DNA of 50,613 nt from Spirochaetaceae bacterium (GCA_029210985.1 JARGFR010000006.1:1-50613), one strand, 5' to 3'; counted from the first letter of the stretch, positions 10,664 through 19,932 are shown. Notes: generated from the letters alone by a model not told the origin. Numbers and translations: made by a program.

Positions 10664-11859
10664 TCCTCGGTGAGTTCCTGAATCTGCTCGATGAGATCCT
10701 TGAGTTTCTGATTTTCGGCCTCACTGCCAGCCAGTTCGGTTTCCAGAATATCTCCTCTTGTCTTTTCCATCTCCAATTGGGCCTGTATCTCCGCATTTCT
10801 GGCGGCGATTCTCGCGGCTTCTCTGCTGGATTCATCCGCCAGGTTCGCCTGATCGGCGAAAGTGCTCTTCAATTCGGCCAGCCGCCTCTCGTAGTCTTCT
10901 TTCAGGCGTTCCACAAGGGGCCGTACCTCGGGTTTCTCAGCGAGAGTTTCTTCCACCCCGAAGGGTATCAAGTCGATTTCCAGATAGGTATCGGAGTCGG
11001 CTGTCAATTCAAAGGCTTTATCTTCGAATCCCCTTCTGCGTACCCGGACGTCGATCACCGAATCCTCCGGCAGCAAGCTTCTGAATCGGCCCGTTCCGGT
11101 CTTGAGTCCGTCGATGTAAATATCCGAGTCCGGTGGATTGACAACGATTTCCACCAGTATCGGCTTCGGAGCTTCGGCAAATCCGAAGGGCATGGCCGGC
11201 AGGGGTGCCGCCGATGCCAGTCTGGCGCGATTCGTGTCGCTTAACCGTGCAACCTTTGCGGGTGGAGCATCGGGCCGCACATCGAGCTGCTGTTCCGGTC
11301 CCACGGAAACTCTGCCGCCTTCGACAGCCCCCCTGACCGCGACATTCCCTTCACCAACCAGGAGTAATGTGCCGTCGGCGGATTTCAAGATAACAAATTC
11401 GGTGCCGCGAACCTCGTATTCCGTGCCGTCCGCTTCAATGACGATGGATTCGGAATCCTCAAGCTTTTCGACTTTATAGGACAGGGATCCGGTGAGAATC
11501 TCTGTCCGAAGTTCCAGTTTCTGGTCGGCCCCGGTGAGGCGCATGAATCGAACCAATGTATCACTGCCCAATAAGGCGCTGCCCTTATCCGCAAATTGGA
11601 CCTGGGCAACAGCGCCTTCGGTAACTTTCACGACATCTCCGGGCTGCAGAATTTCCCCAGGGAAAGCCGGGATGGTTTCATCCCCGCGAATGACGTATAC
11701 CGGACCGGCGATGTGGGTGATGACGGCGGATTGCCCTTCCGGAAGTGGCGGTGCTTTTGTGACCGGATTATCCGTCAGGCTGCCGTAGAGTGTGACACCG
11801 CCCAATGTGAAAAGGATGCCGATAATTCCACCCAACACGACACGCAGTATGGGTTTCAT
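10660..11859 (-). CDS. FecR-domain membrane protein with PEGA-like domain and C-terminal coiled coil
   Basis: N-terminal TM, FecR-like core (GDVVKVTEGAVAQVQFADKGSALLGSDT...GTEYEVRGTEFVI), PEGA-like PPDSDIYIDGLKTGTGRFRSLLPEDSVIDVRVRRRGFE, EL-rich tail. Start at 11859 (MKPILRV) preferred over track start 11892 because it follows the upstream stop. Confidence 0.8.
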   Translation of the reverse strand: MKPILRVVLGGIIGILFTLGGVTLYGSLTDNPVTKAPPLPEGQSAVITHIAGPVYVIRGDETIPAFPGEILQPGDVVKVTEGAVAQVQFADKGSALLGSDTLVRFMRLTGADQKLELRTEILTGSLSYKVEKLEDSESIVIEADGTEYEVRGTEFVILKSADGTLLLVGEGNVAVRGAVEGGRVSVGPEQQLDVRPDAPPAKVARLSDTNRARLASAAPLPAMPFGFAEAPKPILVEIVVNPPDSDIYIDGLKTGTGRFRSLLPEDSVIDVRVRRRGFEDKAFELTADSDTYLEIDLIPFGVEETLAEKPEVRPLVERLKEDYERRLAELKSTFADQANLADESSREAARIAARNAEIQAQLEMEKTRGDILETELAGSEAENQKLKDLIEQIQELTED

Positions 11860-11863
11860 CGTT

Positions 11864-12190
11864 TCAGCCACCATGAGATTTGAGTCGTTCAAGGATGAAT
11901 GAGCGCAGATTGGCGTCCATTTCCTTCGATCCCTGTTCCATCAATGCCAAGAGCCGGTTTTTGTTATATGGACCATCGGACATCAGCAATGATTTGCTCT
12001 CCCCAGTCGATGTTCTCACTCGCTTCCAGGTGATGGTTCGGGTGCCGGCGAGTTTGTCGTAGCAGATCTGGAATCCTTCGAGTTTTCGATCTAGGTCATA
12101 CCAGAGAATCAACTCCAAATCCTCGTCAACAAACCATCTGCGGAACGGTTCACCCTCAATCTGTCGAACTTTTTTCAATTCACGAAGCAT
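11864..12190 (-). CDS. Conserved small protein of unknown function
   Basis: 108 aa ORF directly upstream of the FecR gene, same strand. Confidence 0.6.
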   Translation of the reverse strand: MLRELKKVRQIEGEPFRRWFVDEDLELILWYDLDRKLEGFQICYDKLAGTRTITWKRVRTSTGESKSLLMSDGPYNKNRLLALMEQGSKEMDANLRSFILERLKSHGG

Positions 12191-12241
12191 CGTTTTGACA
12201 TTCTATACCTCATGGGAGGACGTTTCCAAGAATGCGCAGGA

Positions 12242-12275
12242 AAAAGGAAGGGCCGCCCTTTTCGAGCGGCCCTTC
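12242..12275 (-). terminator. Intrinsic terminator on the minus strand
   Basis: Perfect 10-bp inverted repeat GAAGGGCCGC (12247-12256) / GCGGCCCTTC (12266-12275), followed on the minus strand by CCTTTTT. Confidence 0.8.
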
Positions 12276-12428
12276 AGGACCCCCCCAAGGGCCCGTCATG
12301 CGGAGACTAGCTCAACGCGAATTCGAGGATATCCCCGACAGGTTAGACATGCAAGGGTGAATTGAAGGATATTTTACAAAGAACTCATAATTCGGTGTCA
12401 CGACCGGTGTTATAATGTCGATTTGACC

Positions 12429-13262
12429 TCAGGATTTTCGCTTGCCGCGATGAATGGTGGCAAGAGTCAATGCGGTGACGGCGACAATGTAAGGCAGGGC
12501 GAGAATCAGTGTACCGGAAACGCCTTCTATCCCCTGTGCTCTTCCTGATATAATTTCTATCAGGGAAAATAAATAGGACGCTACTATTATACCGATGGGA
12601 CTTCGGAAACCCAGCCAGATAACCACCAGCGCAATCCATCCCCGCCCCGAGCTCATTCCAGGGACAAATGCGTCGATTCTCATCACAAGAATCATACCGG
12701 CCAAGGCGGCTGAAACGGATGAAATCAGCAGTGCAGTCAACTGTGTTCTCTGAGGCGGTATACCGCGTTCACTGAGGAAAATCGGGGTGGATCCGGCGGT
12801 CTTGATTCGCCGTCCGAATTCGGTTCTGTTCATCATCAGCAAGGCGCCGAAACTCAAAGGAATCATGGCCATGGCGAAGATGAGCATTCCCGAGGCCGGA
12901 AAGCGGGATATCTCATCGACGCCGAATCTTATGGTGCCCTTATGTCCCCATACGGACTGGGAAATCAGGCCGGCAAGGGAGGGTGCGAGGAGGTTGATGC
13001 CCAAACCGGCGATGAAGAGGTTCGCTCCGAGGCCGAGGTGCATGCCGGCCAGCAGCCCGCCGAAAAGGAGTCCGGATAAAAGGGCGGCCAAAGCGGCGAG
13101 AATAGGTGATCCTCCGGAGGTGAGCACCCATGCCGCACTGAAAGCCCCGGCGGTGATGCAGCCTTCCAAAGAAATGTTGAGCACACCGGCCCGCTCGGAA
13201 ATCAATCCGCCCAAGGCAGCCAGTATCAACGGCACTGAGGCCATGGCGACGGCTTCGATCAT
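12429..13262 (-). CDS. rfuD: ABC transporter permease (RfuD-like)
   Basis: BPD_transp_2-type permease, MIEAVAMASVPLILAALGGLISERAGVLNISLEG; start 13262 overlaps the upstream stop (ATGA). Confidence 0.75.
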   Translation of the reverse strand: MIEAVAMASVPLILAALGGLISERAGVLNISLEGCITAGAFSAAWVLTSGGSPILAALAALLSGLLFGGLLAGMHLGLGANLFIAGLGINLLAPSLAGLISQSVWGHKGTIRFGVDEISRFPASGMLIFAMAMIPLSFGALLMMNRTEFGRRIKTAGSTPIFLSERGIPPQRTQLTALLISSVSAALAGMILVMRIDAFVPGMSSGRGWIALVVIWLGFRSPIGIIVASYLFSLIEIISGRAQGIEGVSGTLILALPYIVAVTALTLATIHRGKRKS

Positions 13263-14272
13263 GCCGACCTCCCACGACCGGTGAGCAGCCGCGTTGTCAC
13301 AAATAGAAATATGACGGCCTGGACAATGCCGCTCAAGGCGAAAGAAAACCCCGTATGCATCATCGCCGCCCGAGTACCGTGGATGAGCCATGCATAGGCC
13401 AATGCCGCAGGAACGATCAATTCAGGCCGGCTTCCGGCAATCAGAGCCACAGCCAGACCGTCCCAGCCCAAGCCTGATGTGAAGCCCTGAACAGCCTGTC
13501 CGCTGTCCAGGAGGGCCGCGGTGCCCGCCAAACCATACAAACCTCCGGAGGCCGCCATGGATGCCACCGCAATCCGACCTGTGCGAATTCCGCCGTATCG
13601 GGCGAAAACCTCGTTGGCGCCCTTAAGCCGCCATTCGTAGCCTTTGTGGGTCGATCTCAAAAAGACCGTAGCTCCGGACGCCGCGGCAATAGCCCAAACC
13701 ACTGGTACTCCCAACCGAGACGGCGGCCACCACGCGGCGATTCGGTATGCGCCGGGCAGGGGAGGTGCGGCGATCAGATAACTTCCGACATCTTTCATCG
13801 GTCCCCCCAGGAGAACCTGCCCCACCGGAAGAACGGCGGCTGAAATCAGGAATGTACTGATGAGTTCATCAACTCCCCATCGTGCGCGAAGGCCTCCGGA
13901 GACGGCTCCGAGAGCGGCTCCCGCAGTTATGCCCACCAGGACCGCGATGAACGGTGCGATATGACGGGGCAGAGACGGAAACGCCAGGGCCAGAGCCGCG
14001 GCGGTGATTCCTCCGAAGAGAGCCTGACCTTCTCCTCCCAAGTTGAATGAGCCGGCACGGAACGCCAGGGCTGCGGCCAGGCCGGCGATGGTGAGTTTGG
14101 CCGCCGACTCCAGGACATTGCCGAATGCCAGGCTGCTCATTGCCGGTCCTGCGGCCAGGTAAGCTATCGCCCTGCCGGGTTCGTCGCTGAGAAGTGCCGT
14201 GACGGCGGCCGTCACCGCCAAAGCCGCGGCCAGGGCGATGGAAGGCGAAGTCAGTGGATTCAATCTCTTCAT
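13259..14272 (-). CDS. rfuC: ABC transporter permease (RfuC-like)
   Basis: 337 aa; AFRAGSFNLGGEGQALFGG permease motif; ATGA overlap with the ATPase gene. Confidence 0.75.
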   Translation of the reverse strand: MKRLNPLTSPSIALAAALAVTAAVTALLSDEPGRAIAYLAAGPAMSSLAFGNVLESAAKLTIAGLAAALAFRAGSFNLGGEGQALFGGITAAALALAFPSLPRHIAPFIAVLVGITAGAALGAVSGGLRARWGVDELISTFLISAAVLPVGQVLLGGPMKDVGSYLIAAPPLPGAYRIAAWWPPSRLGVPVVWAIAAASGATVFLRSTHKGYEWRLKGANEVFARYGGIRTGRIAVASMAASGGLYGLAGTAALLDSGQAVQGFTSGLGWDGLAVALIAGSRPELIVPAALAYAWLIHGTRAAMMHTGFSFALSGIVQAVIFLFVTTRLLTGRGRSA

Positions 14273-15807
14273 ACCGTCTCCAGATTATCGGCGATGAGCC
14301 GCATCGCGGCTTCTCTATCCCAGGATGAAGTGTTCAATATTTCCGAAAGTCGGCCGCCGGAGAGAACAGCCATACGATCCGAGAGTTCCATTGCTTCATC
14401 AAGGTCGGAAGCCAGCAGGAGAATGGCGGCACCCTTTCCGGCAGCGGATCTTAATTGACCATGGATGCGTTGACGACTCTTCTCGTCCAGCCCCCAGGTG
14501 GGGTCGGCGACAACAATCAAACGGGCGTCCTGGGTGAGTTCACGCTGGAGTATCACTTTCTGGATATTTCCGCCTGAGAGCTCGTTGAGCGTCTGCCCGG
14601 TCTTTCCCTCAATGTCCCCTTCACGCCGCCGATTTTCAGTCCAGCGATGGATCGTGGACGGCGGCAGCAGACCTCGCCGGGTCAGTCTTCTGGATTCCAG
14701 CAGTATGAGGTTCTCGGCAAGGGTGGATTCCAGGCTCGCGCCTCTCCCCGTCTTATCCGAGGGCACGTATCGCAGTCCCTTTTCACGCATGGTAATCGGG
14801 TCGGAGGAAACCAATCGACCGTCCAGCATCATACGCCCCGAGTCGGGTTTGACATTTCCCGAAACAACATCCTCCAAAACCCCGAGACCCTCTTCCTTGA
14901 GACCCGTGATTCCAAGTATCTCCCCGGAATTCAAATCAAATGTCATCTCGGATAGGACTTTCCGACCGGAGTCTTCCAGTTCGACCCCGGCCAGAGAAAG
15001 GCGCGGCGGTTCGATGGATTGATTTATTCTTTGGATGCCGGAATCCGATTCCGTTGTGTCCCTGTGATGTTCGTAAGGATTCCAGTCACCGAATATCTCT
15101 GTGGAGATTGTTTCCAGTTCAACAGAATCGATTTCATGTGTACCGACGACGAAACCCTGACGCATCACGGTGACGGTGTCGGCGATACGAAAAACATCTC
15201 TCAGCCGATGAGTAATCAGCAAGACGGTGTGCCCTGATGTTTTGAGCGTTTTAAGCAGATTGAAGAACTCATCGGCCCGTCCTTCCTCCCAAGCCGATGC
15301 CGGTTCATCCAGAATGAGTATGGAGGGTTTAAACATCAGGGCTGCGGTCAGTTCCGCCCGCTGTCTGCCGGCGGCATCCATACCGGCCGCCCGGGCATGG
15401 GGATCGACTCCGCTCAGACCCCACTGTTCGGCAGTCCTTTGAAAGAGATTGACGGCTTCAATGCGGCGGCGTGGTCTCTCGGAGCGTCCGAGGACGGCGG
15501 CTTCCCAAGCCGTCAGGTTCGGCGGCCAGACGCTGCGCTGCCTGACCAGGCCGACTCCCGGCAGAAATCCCGGATTTCGTTTTGCCAGATTGAAATCCCC
15601 GAATCCCGTCAGAAGCCGGCCTGAATCCGGTCGGAGCACTCCAGCCAGAATATGACCCAGAGTTGTTTTGCCGGCACCATTCTCTCCCACCAGGGCATGA
15701 ACGGAACCGGGCATGAGACGAAGGGAGGCGTTCCGGCATACCTGAACGCCTGTTGTCGGCCATGTATGGCCGACACCCTTCAAAATCGCCGAAGCATCAG
15801 CCATCAA
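14269..15807 (-). CDS. rfuB: ABC transporter ATP-binding protein, two NBDs (RfuB-like)
   Basis: 512 aa; first-domain Walker A GENGAGKTTLGH, Walker B ILILDEP; second-domain ELSGGNIQKVILQREL with degenerate Walker A. Confidence 0.78.
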   Translation of the reverse strand: MMADASAILKGVGHTWPTTGVQVCRNASLRLMPGSVHALVGENGAGKTTLGHILAGVLRPDSGRLLTGFGDFNLAKRNPGFLPGVGLVRQRSVWPPNLTAWEAAVLGRSERPRRRIEAVNLFQRTAEQWGLSGVDPHARAAGMDAAGRQRAELTAALMFKPSILILDEPASAWEEGRADEFFNLLKTLKTSGHTVLLITHRLRDVFRIADTVTVMRQGFVVGTHEIDSVELETISTEIFGDWNPYEHHRDTTESDSGIQRINQSIEPPRLSLAGVELEDSGRKVLSEMTFDLNSGEILGITGLKEEGLGVLEDVVSGNVKPDSGRMMLDGRLVSSDPITMREKGLRYVPSDKTGRGASLESTLAENLILLESRRLTRRGLLPPSTIHRWTENRRREGDIEGKTGQTLNELSGGNIQKVILQRELTQDARLIVVADPTWGLDEKSRQRIHGQLRSAAGKGAAILLLASDLDEAMELSDRMAVLSGGRLSEILNTSSWDREAAMRLIADNLETV

Positions 15808-16819
15808 GAGTCCTGAGGCTCAGGTTTCCGGATTTCATACGTTCCAACACCTCGGCCATCTGGTCTGCGATCGACTCGGGAACATGCTTCCGGAAGTCCT
15901 TTCCGTCCATGGGAAAATCGACATACCCCTCGACAATACCCAGCCGATTGGACTGTCCCATCTCCATATCTCCGTTAATCCATTGTTCCACCGCTTCGGC
16001 GGCGGCTCTGTCCTGGTGTATCACAGCACTGGCCAGAACCGTTCCGGGGGCGAATCCGGTTCCGTCCGAATCGAACCATAGGACATAGGTGCCGTTCTCT
16101 TTAGCCGCCGCGATGACGCCTTGATTTGCTCCACCGGCTATGGTGAGTATCACATCCACTCCGTCCTGATACAAACCGGAAGCCAGTTCGCGTGCCTTTT
16201 CGGCATCGTACCAGTTTCCGAGAATCCGGACTTCCATTTTGATGTCGGGATTCACCGTGTGCATGCCGATTTCGTATCCGGGCAGAATCTCCCGATTCAT
16301 CTGGGGATATTCCTGCCCGATGATCATACCGACTTTGAGCTGATCATTGGCCCCTTCCAAATCCTCCGACTCGGTCACCAGGGCGGCGAAATAACCGATC
16401 AGGAAAGCTTGCTCCCGGTGGTCGTAAACCAGGTCGCTGACACCATTGCCGGTGAGTCCTGATCCGTCCAGAACCAGAAATTCCTGATCCGGATAGCTCT
16501 CGGCGGCCTTTACCGCGATTTCGGACATCGCCGGGTTCGATGTGACAATGAGGCCGTACCGGCCTTCAGAGGCGAGCACCATCAGTTGGTTTTCCCAGGA
16601 AGCCTGGTCGAAGCCGCCTTCAACCGTCTTGACTTCGATTTCGGCCTTTTCAGCGGAGACACGGACCCCTTGGTCCATCATCTCGTAAGTGGGACTGCCT
16701 TCCAGAACACCGGGCACAAATACCGCTATCGATTGAGTCGCGTTTCCATCGCGATCACCGCATGACGCAGCCAACACCGTGATGACGATGGCTGTCAAAA
16801 AAAGAAATCTGTTACGCAT
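15797..16819 (-). CDS. rfuA: BmpA/PnrA-family substrate-binding lipoprotein, predicted riboflavin-binding (RfuA-like)
   Basis: Lipoprotein signal MRNRFLFLTAIVITVLAASC; PnrA-like fold sequence; ATG 16819 preceded by GGGAGAAG. Downstream of an FMN riboswitch. Confidence 0.78.
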   Translation of the reverse strand: MRNRFLFLTAIVITVLAASCGDRDGNATQSIAVFVPGVLEGSPTYEMMDQGVRVSAEKAEIEVKTVEGGFDQASWENQLMVLASEGRYGLIVTSNPAMSEIAVKAAESYPDQEFLVLDGSGLTGNGVSDLVYDHREQAFLIGYFAALVTESEDLEGANDQLKVGMIIGQEYPQMNREILPGYEIGMHTVNPDIKMEVRILGNWYDAEKARELASGLYQDGVDVILTIAGGANQGVIAAAKENGTYVLWFDSDGTGFAPGTVLASAVIHQDRAAAEAVEQWINGDMEMGQSNRLGIVEGYVDFPMDGKDFRKHVPESIADQMAEVLERMKSGNLSLRTLDG

Positions 16820-16826
16820 GTCTCTT

Positions 16827-16852
16827 CTCCCATCAGGTATATCCCATGGGAG
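16827..16852 (-). promoter_or_regulatory. RBS-sequestering hairpin of the riboswitch expression platform
   Basis: CTCCCAT/ATGGGAG inverted repeat covers the GGGAG Shine-Dalgarno of rfuA. Confidence 0.55.
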
Positions 16853-16903
16853 GGAAAAACGGAAAAGGACGGACCACGGGTATATTATCCGTGTTTCCAT
16901 GCC

Positions 16904-17059
16904 CTCTCTCCTATCCAGACTTACACTGTCGGTTCCGGAATTTCACCGTATCCCCCGCGTCTGAAGCTCTGACCCGACCTGCAGAACAGGGCGTTTCGGC
17001 TCGACTCGGATTGCGGACTGTCACCGCCGGTCGGGATCGAAATCCCTCCCTCGAGAAAG
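16904..17059 (-). ncRNA. FMN riboswitch (RFN element)
   Basis: Minus strand: CTTTCTCGAGGGAGGGATTTCGATCCCGACCGGCGGTGACAGTCCGC...GGTGAAATTCCGGAACCGACAGTGTAAGTCTGGATAGGAGAGAG; matches RFN core segments, with P1 closure CTTTCTC/GAGAGAG. Confidence 0.95.
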
Positions 17060-17068
17060 CGTCGGTTA

Positions 17069-17097
17069 AAGATAAGACGATCAACCCAAACCGTCAA
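17069..17097 (-). promoter_or_regulatory. Candidate sigma70 promoter for the riboswitch/rfu operon
   Basis: Minus strand TTGACG-17 nt-TATCTT immediately upstream of the aptamer. Confidence 0.65.
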
Positions 17098-17199
17098 GGT
17101 GTGTCGGATGGGGGCACTCATATGAATGTCGAGATGATTGACCTGGAGCCTGATGAAATCGTATAGTCACATCATTAAATACTGGAGCGACGATACTGC

Positions 17200-18486
17200 A
17201 TGAGTTTTGCCAAGCCCACCTCTTTGGGGGTGATAGCCTGCCCCGGCGGAGAAACTTTCGCCGAAGAAATCGTCGCTCATCTAAAAACCATATATCAGCG
17301 CCGTTTTGAGAAAAAGGCGCAGTTCATTTCCAAGTTATACGATTTACCGCAAGACGAGACTTTCCGTCAGCTCAATATGTCCGACGATCTGTTGAGTCAT
17401 CGGGTGACCGCCGTCGGCGGTTCGGAGAAATATCGCTTTCCGTCTTTTAAGATTCCTACCAAATTTACCCGCTTTGCCAATGGTGAAATCAAGACCGAGC
17501 TTCTCAGAACGGTCCGGGGCATGGATCTTTTTATTGTTCAGGATGTCGCAAACGAAACTCCGGTCAGGCTTGGCGATGAGATTCGAGAGCTGTCGGTTAA
17601 TGATCATTTGATGACGCTGTTGACCGCCGTAGACGCCGCCCATCAGGCGGGAGCCCGTCGTGTCTCTTTGGTTCTGCCGTCTTATCCCTACAGTCGTCAG
17701 CACAAGAAAAAAGGTCGGGAAGGACTGACGGCGTCGATGCTGGGACGCATGCTGGAAAATATGGATGTGGCCCGGATTATCACCTTGGACATTCATTCCC
17801 GGGAAATCGAACACACATTTAAAACCCTGAGTCTGGAAAACCTTCATGCATCCTATCAGATACTTCGAACCGCCAGTTCCTTTATTAATTTGGTAAATGA
17901 GGACCTTGTGGTTGTTTCTCCCGATACCGGCGCCATCGACAGAAACAAGTTTTATGCCGACAGCCTGAAGAAGCCTCTTGCCCTGTTATATAAGGAAAGA
18001 GACTATGCCAGAACCTCACGCAGTGCCTATGAATCCAACATCATCAATGCCAGGCTGCTCGGGGATGTTGAGGGTAAAACGGTCTTTATGGCGGATGACA
18101 TGCTGGGCACGGGCGGTACGTTGATAAAAGCGATGAAGCTCATTCGGGAAATGGGAGCCAGGAAGATTATCTGCAGCGTTTCGCTTCCTCTATTCTCGGG
18201 TGATGCCGGAAAGCATTTTGACGAAGCATATGAGGACGGATGGTTCGACTACGTCATCGGCACAAATGCCGTCTGTCTTCCTGATGAAATTCTCTCTCGG
18301 CCGTGGTATCGCTCGGCCAATGTCTCCAATCTTTTTGCCAGAGCCATCAGCCGGGTGCACCATAACCGTTCGGTTTCCCCGCTCCTGGATAACAGCAAAA
18401 TGATCCAGCGTATGCTCAGCAAACAGTCACGGCAAAGAGATCCGGATCTGTTCTCCAACGATTCCGGGGGAATCCCGACAAGATGA
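17200..18486 (+). CDS. prs: Ribose-phosphate pyrophosphokinase (long form)
   Basis: 428 aa; RFANGEIKTEL, LVLPSYPYSRQHKK, PRPP loop VFMADDMLGTGGTLIKA. Confidence 0.88.
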   Translation: MSFAKPTSLGVIACPGGETFAEEIVAHLKTIYQRRFEKKAQFISKLYDLPQDETFRQLNMSDDLLSHRVTAVGGSEKYRFPSFKIPTKFTRFANGEIKTELLRTVRGMDLFIVQDVANETPVRLGDEIRELSVNDHLMTLLTAVDAAHQAGARRVSLVLPSYPYSRQHKKKGREGLTASMLGRMLENMDVARIITLDIHSREIEHTFKTLSLENLHASYQILRTASSFINLVNEDLVVVSPDTGAIDRNKFYADSLKKPLALLYKERDYARTSRSAYESNIINARLLGDVEGKTVFMADDMLGTGGTLIKAMKLIREMGARKIICSVSLPLFSGDAGKHFDEAYEDGWFDYVIGTNAVCLPDEILSRPWYRSANVSNLFARAISRVHHNRSVSPLLDNSKMIQRMLSKQSRQRDPDLFSNDSGGIPTR

Positions 18487-19841
18487 TTCTTGCAGCCGAT
18501 CTGGGTACCGGGTCACTCAAGGCAGGCCTTCTGGCTCCTGATGGTACGCTGACGGCGCGAGTTCGCATTCCATATCCCCATCCATCGGGCCTTGGACGCG
18601 AAGATTTTGATTCATTTCAATGGGAAGATGCCTTCCGTGAAGCTCTGAAGCGACTTCCTCCGGCTCGTCTCTCGGCGGTGGCTCTCAGCGGCAACGGTCC
18701 GACGCTGGTTCCCTGCGATGCGGCCGGCATACCGTTGGCGCCGGCGGATCTCTGGCTGCAGAACCGATCGATTCGACATGAAGGAACAGACTCATACTAC
18801 CTGCCGAAGGCGGCATGGCTGAAAGCTCATGACCACGGCACATGGAAAAATACCCGAATACTTCTCTCATGCCCGGAATGGCTTCAGTTCCGTCTGACAG
18901 GTCGGCCGGTGATGGTGCTGCCCAACGAAAGTTTTCGGCGCTATATATGGGATGACCGGCAGCTCTCCGCATACGATCTCGACGCCGGCCTGTTTCCGGA
19001 AGTCGTTCCGATGGGTTCGATTGTCGGCGGGGTAACCGGGAATGCTTCGGTTCGATTCGGACTGCCTGTCGGTTTGCCCCTTGTGGCCGTGGGTTCGGAT
19101 TTTATGGCTGCGCTGCTTGGAAGCGGAGCCATCGAACCCGGCATGGTCTGCGATCGAGCGGGCACAAGTGAAGGAATTAATTATTGCGCCTCACACCCGT
19201 CCGGAGACAAACGGCTCCGCGACCTTCCTCATGTCGTTGAGGGGCTATGGAATGCCGCTGTCATTTTGTCGTCCACCGGAGCGGTTTTCGAATGGTACAG
19301 GCGTCTGACAGGTCAGGTGAATCGTTCATATGAAGAAACCCTCTCCGCCGTCGCCGATACGACCCCGGGGCAGAGAGCGCCTCTTTTCTTTCCCGGCCCC
19401 CGGGGCGATGTACTTTGGGAGTTCGGCGGTGGAAGTTTTCACCTGCTGGAACCCGGACATGGTCCGGCCGAAATGGGTCGTGCTGTAATGGAGGCCATCG
19501 GATTTGCGGTTCGACGGGGAGTGGAACTTCTGGAAGCCGCCGGACTGCCCGTCGTCGACATGCGTGTCACCGGCGGACAGGCCCGGGGACGGGTCTGGAA
19601 TCAGATGAAGGCGGATATCGTTGGGAAACAGCTGTTAATACCGGACATTGAAGACGCGGAATTGGCCGGCGCCGCCGCCTGCGCTTCGGCCGCTCTGGGA
19701 CGTTCGGAGAATATACTCGAAGCGTCCCGCAACTATGTCCGCATTCGGGAGGTTGTTGACCCGGATGCCGAAGTCGGTGCGGCTTACGATGAAGCCTATG
19801 CACGATATCGTGAAGCGGTCGGATCGCTGCTTCATCGGTAG
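18483..19841 (+). CDS. FGGY-family carbohydrate kinase (xylulokinase-like)
   Basis: MILAADLGTGSLKAGLLAPDG..., VTGGQARGRVWNQMKADIVGKQL; ATGA overlap with prs. Confidence 0.85.
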   Translation: MILAADLGTGSLKAGLLAPDGTLTARVRIPYPHPSGLGREDFDSFQWEDAFREALKRLPPARLSAVALSGNGPTLVPCDAAGIPLAPADLWLQNRSIRHEGTDSYYLPKAAWLKAHDHGTWKNTRILLSCPEWLQFRLTGRPVMVLPNESFRRYIWDDRQLSAYDLDAGLFPEVVPMGSIVGGVTGNASVRFGLPVGLPLVAVGSDFMAALLGSGAIEPGMVCDRAGTSEGINYCASHPSGDKRLRDLPHVVEGLWNAAVILSSTGAVFEWYRRLTGQVNRSYEETLSAVADTTPGQRAPLFFPGPRGDVLWEFGGGSFHLLEPGHGPAEMGRAVMEAIGFAVRRGVELLEAAGLPVVDMRVTGGQARGRVWNQMKADIVGKQLLIPDIEDAELAGAAACASAALGRSENILEASRNYVRIREVVDPDAEVGAAYDEAYARYREAVGSLLHR

Positions 19842-19888
19842 GCACGATCCTTGCATATAAAGACCTCGGATTTCTTTCCCGGTTCGGG

Positions 19889-19917
19889 TTGACACAATAT
19901 GGGCCCACGGATATTAT
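19889..19917 (+). promoter_or_regulatory. Sigma70-like promoter for tRNA-Thr/rpmG/secE/nusG operon
   Basis: TTGACA-17 nt-TATTAT. Confidence 0.8.
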
Positions 19918-19932
19918 CACCTCCGCTTGCAT

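Noticed and set aside
16846-17166. 106-aa + strand ORF
   Set aside because: Lies over the FMN riboswitch on the opposite strand; RNA conservation explains the sequence better.
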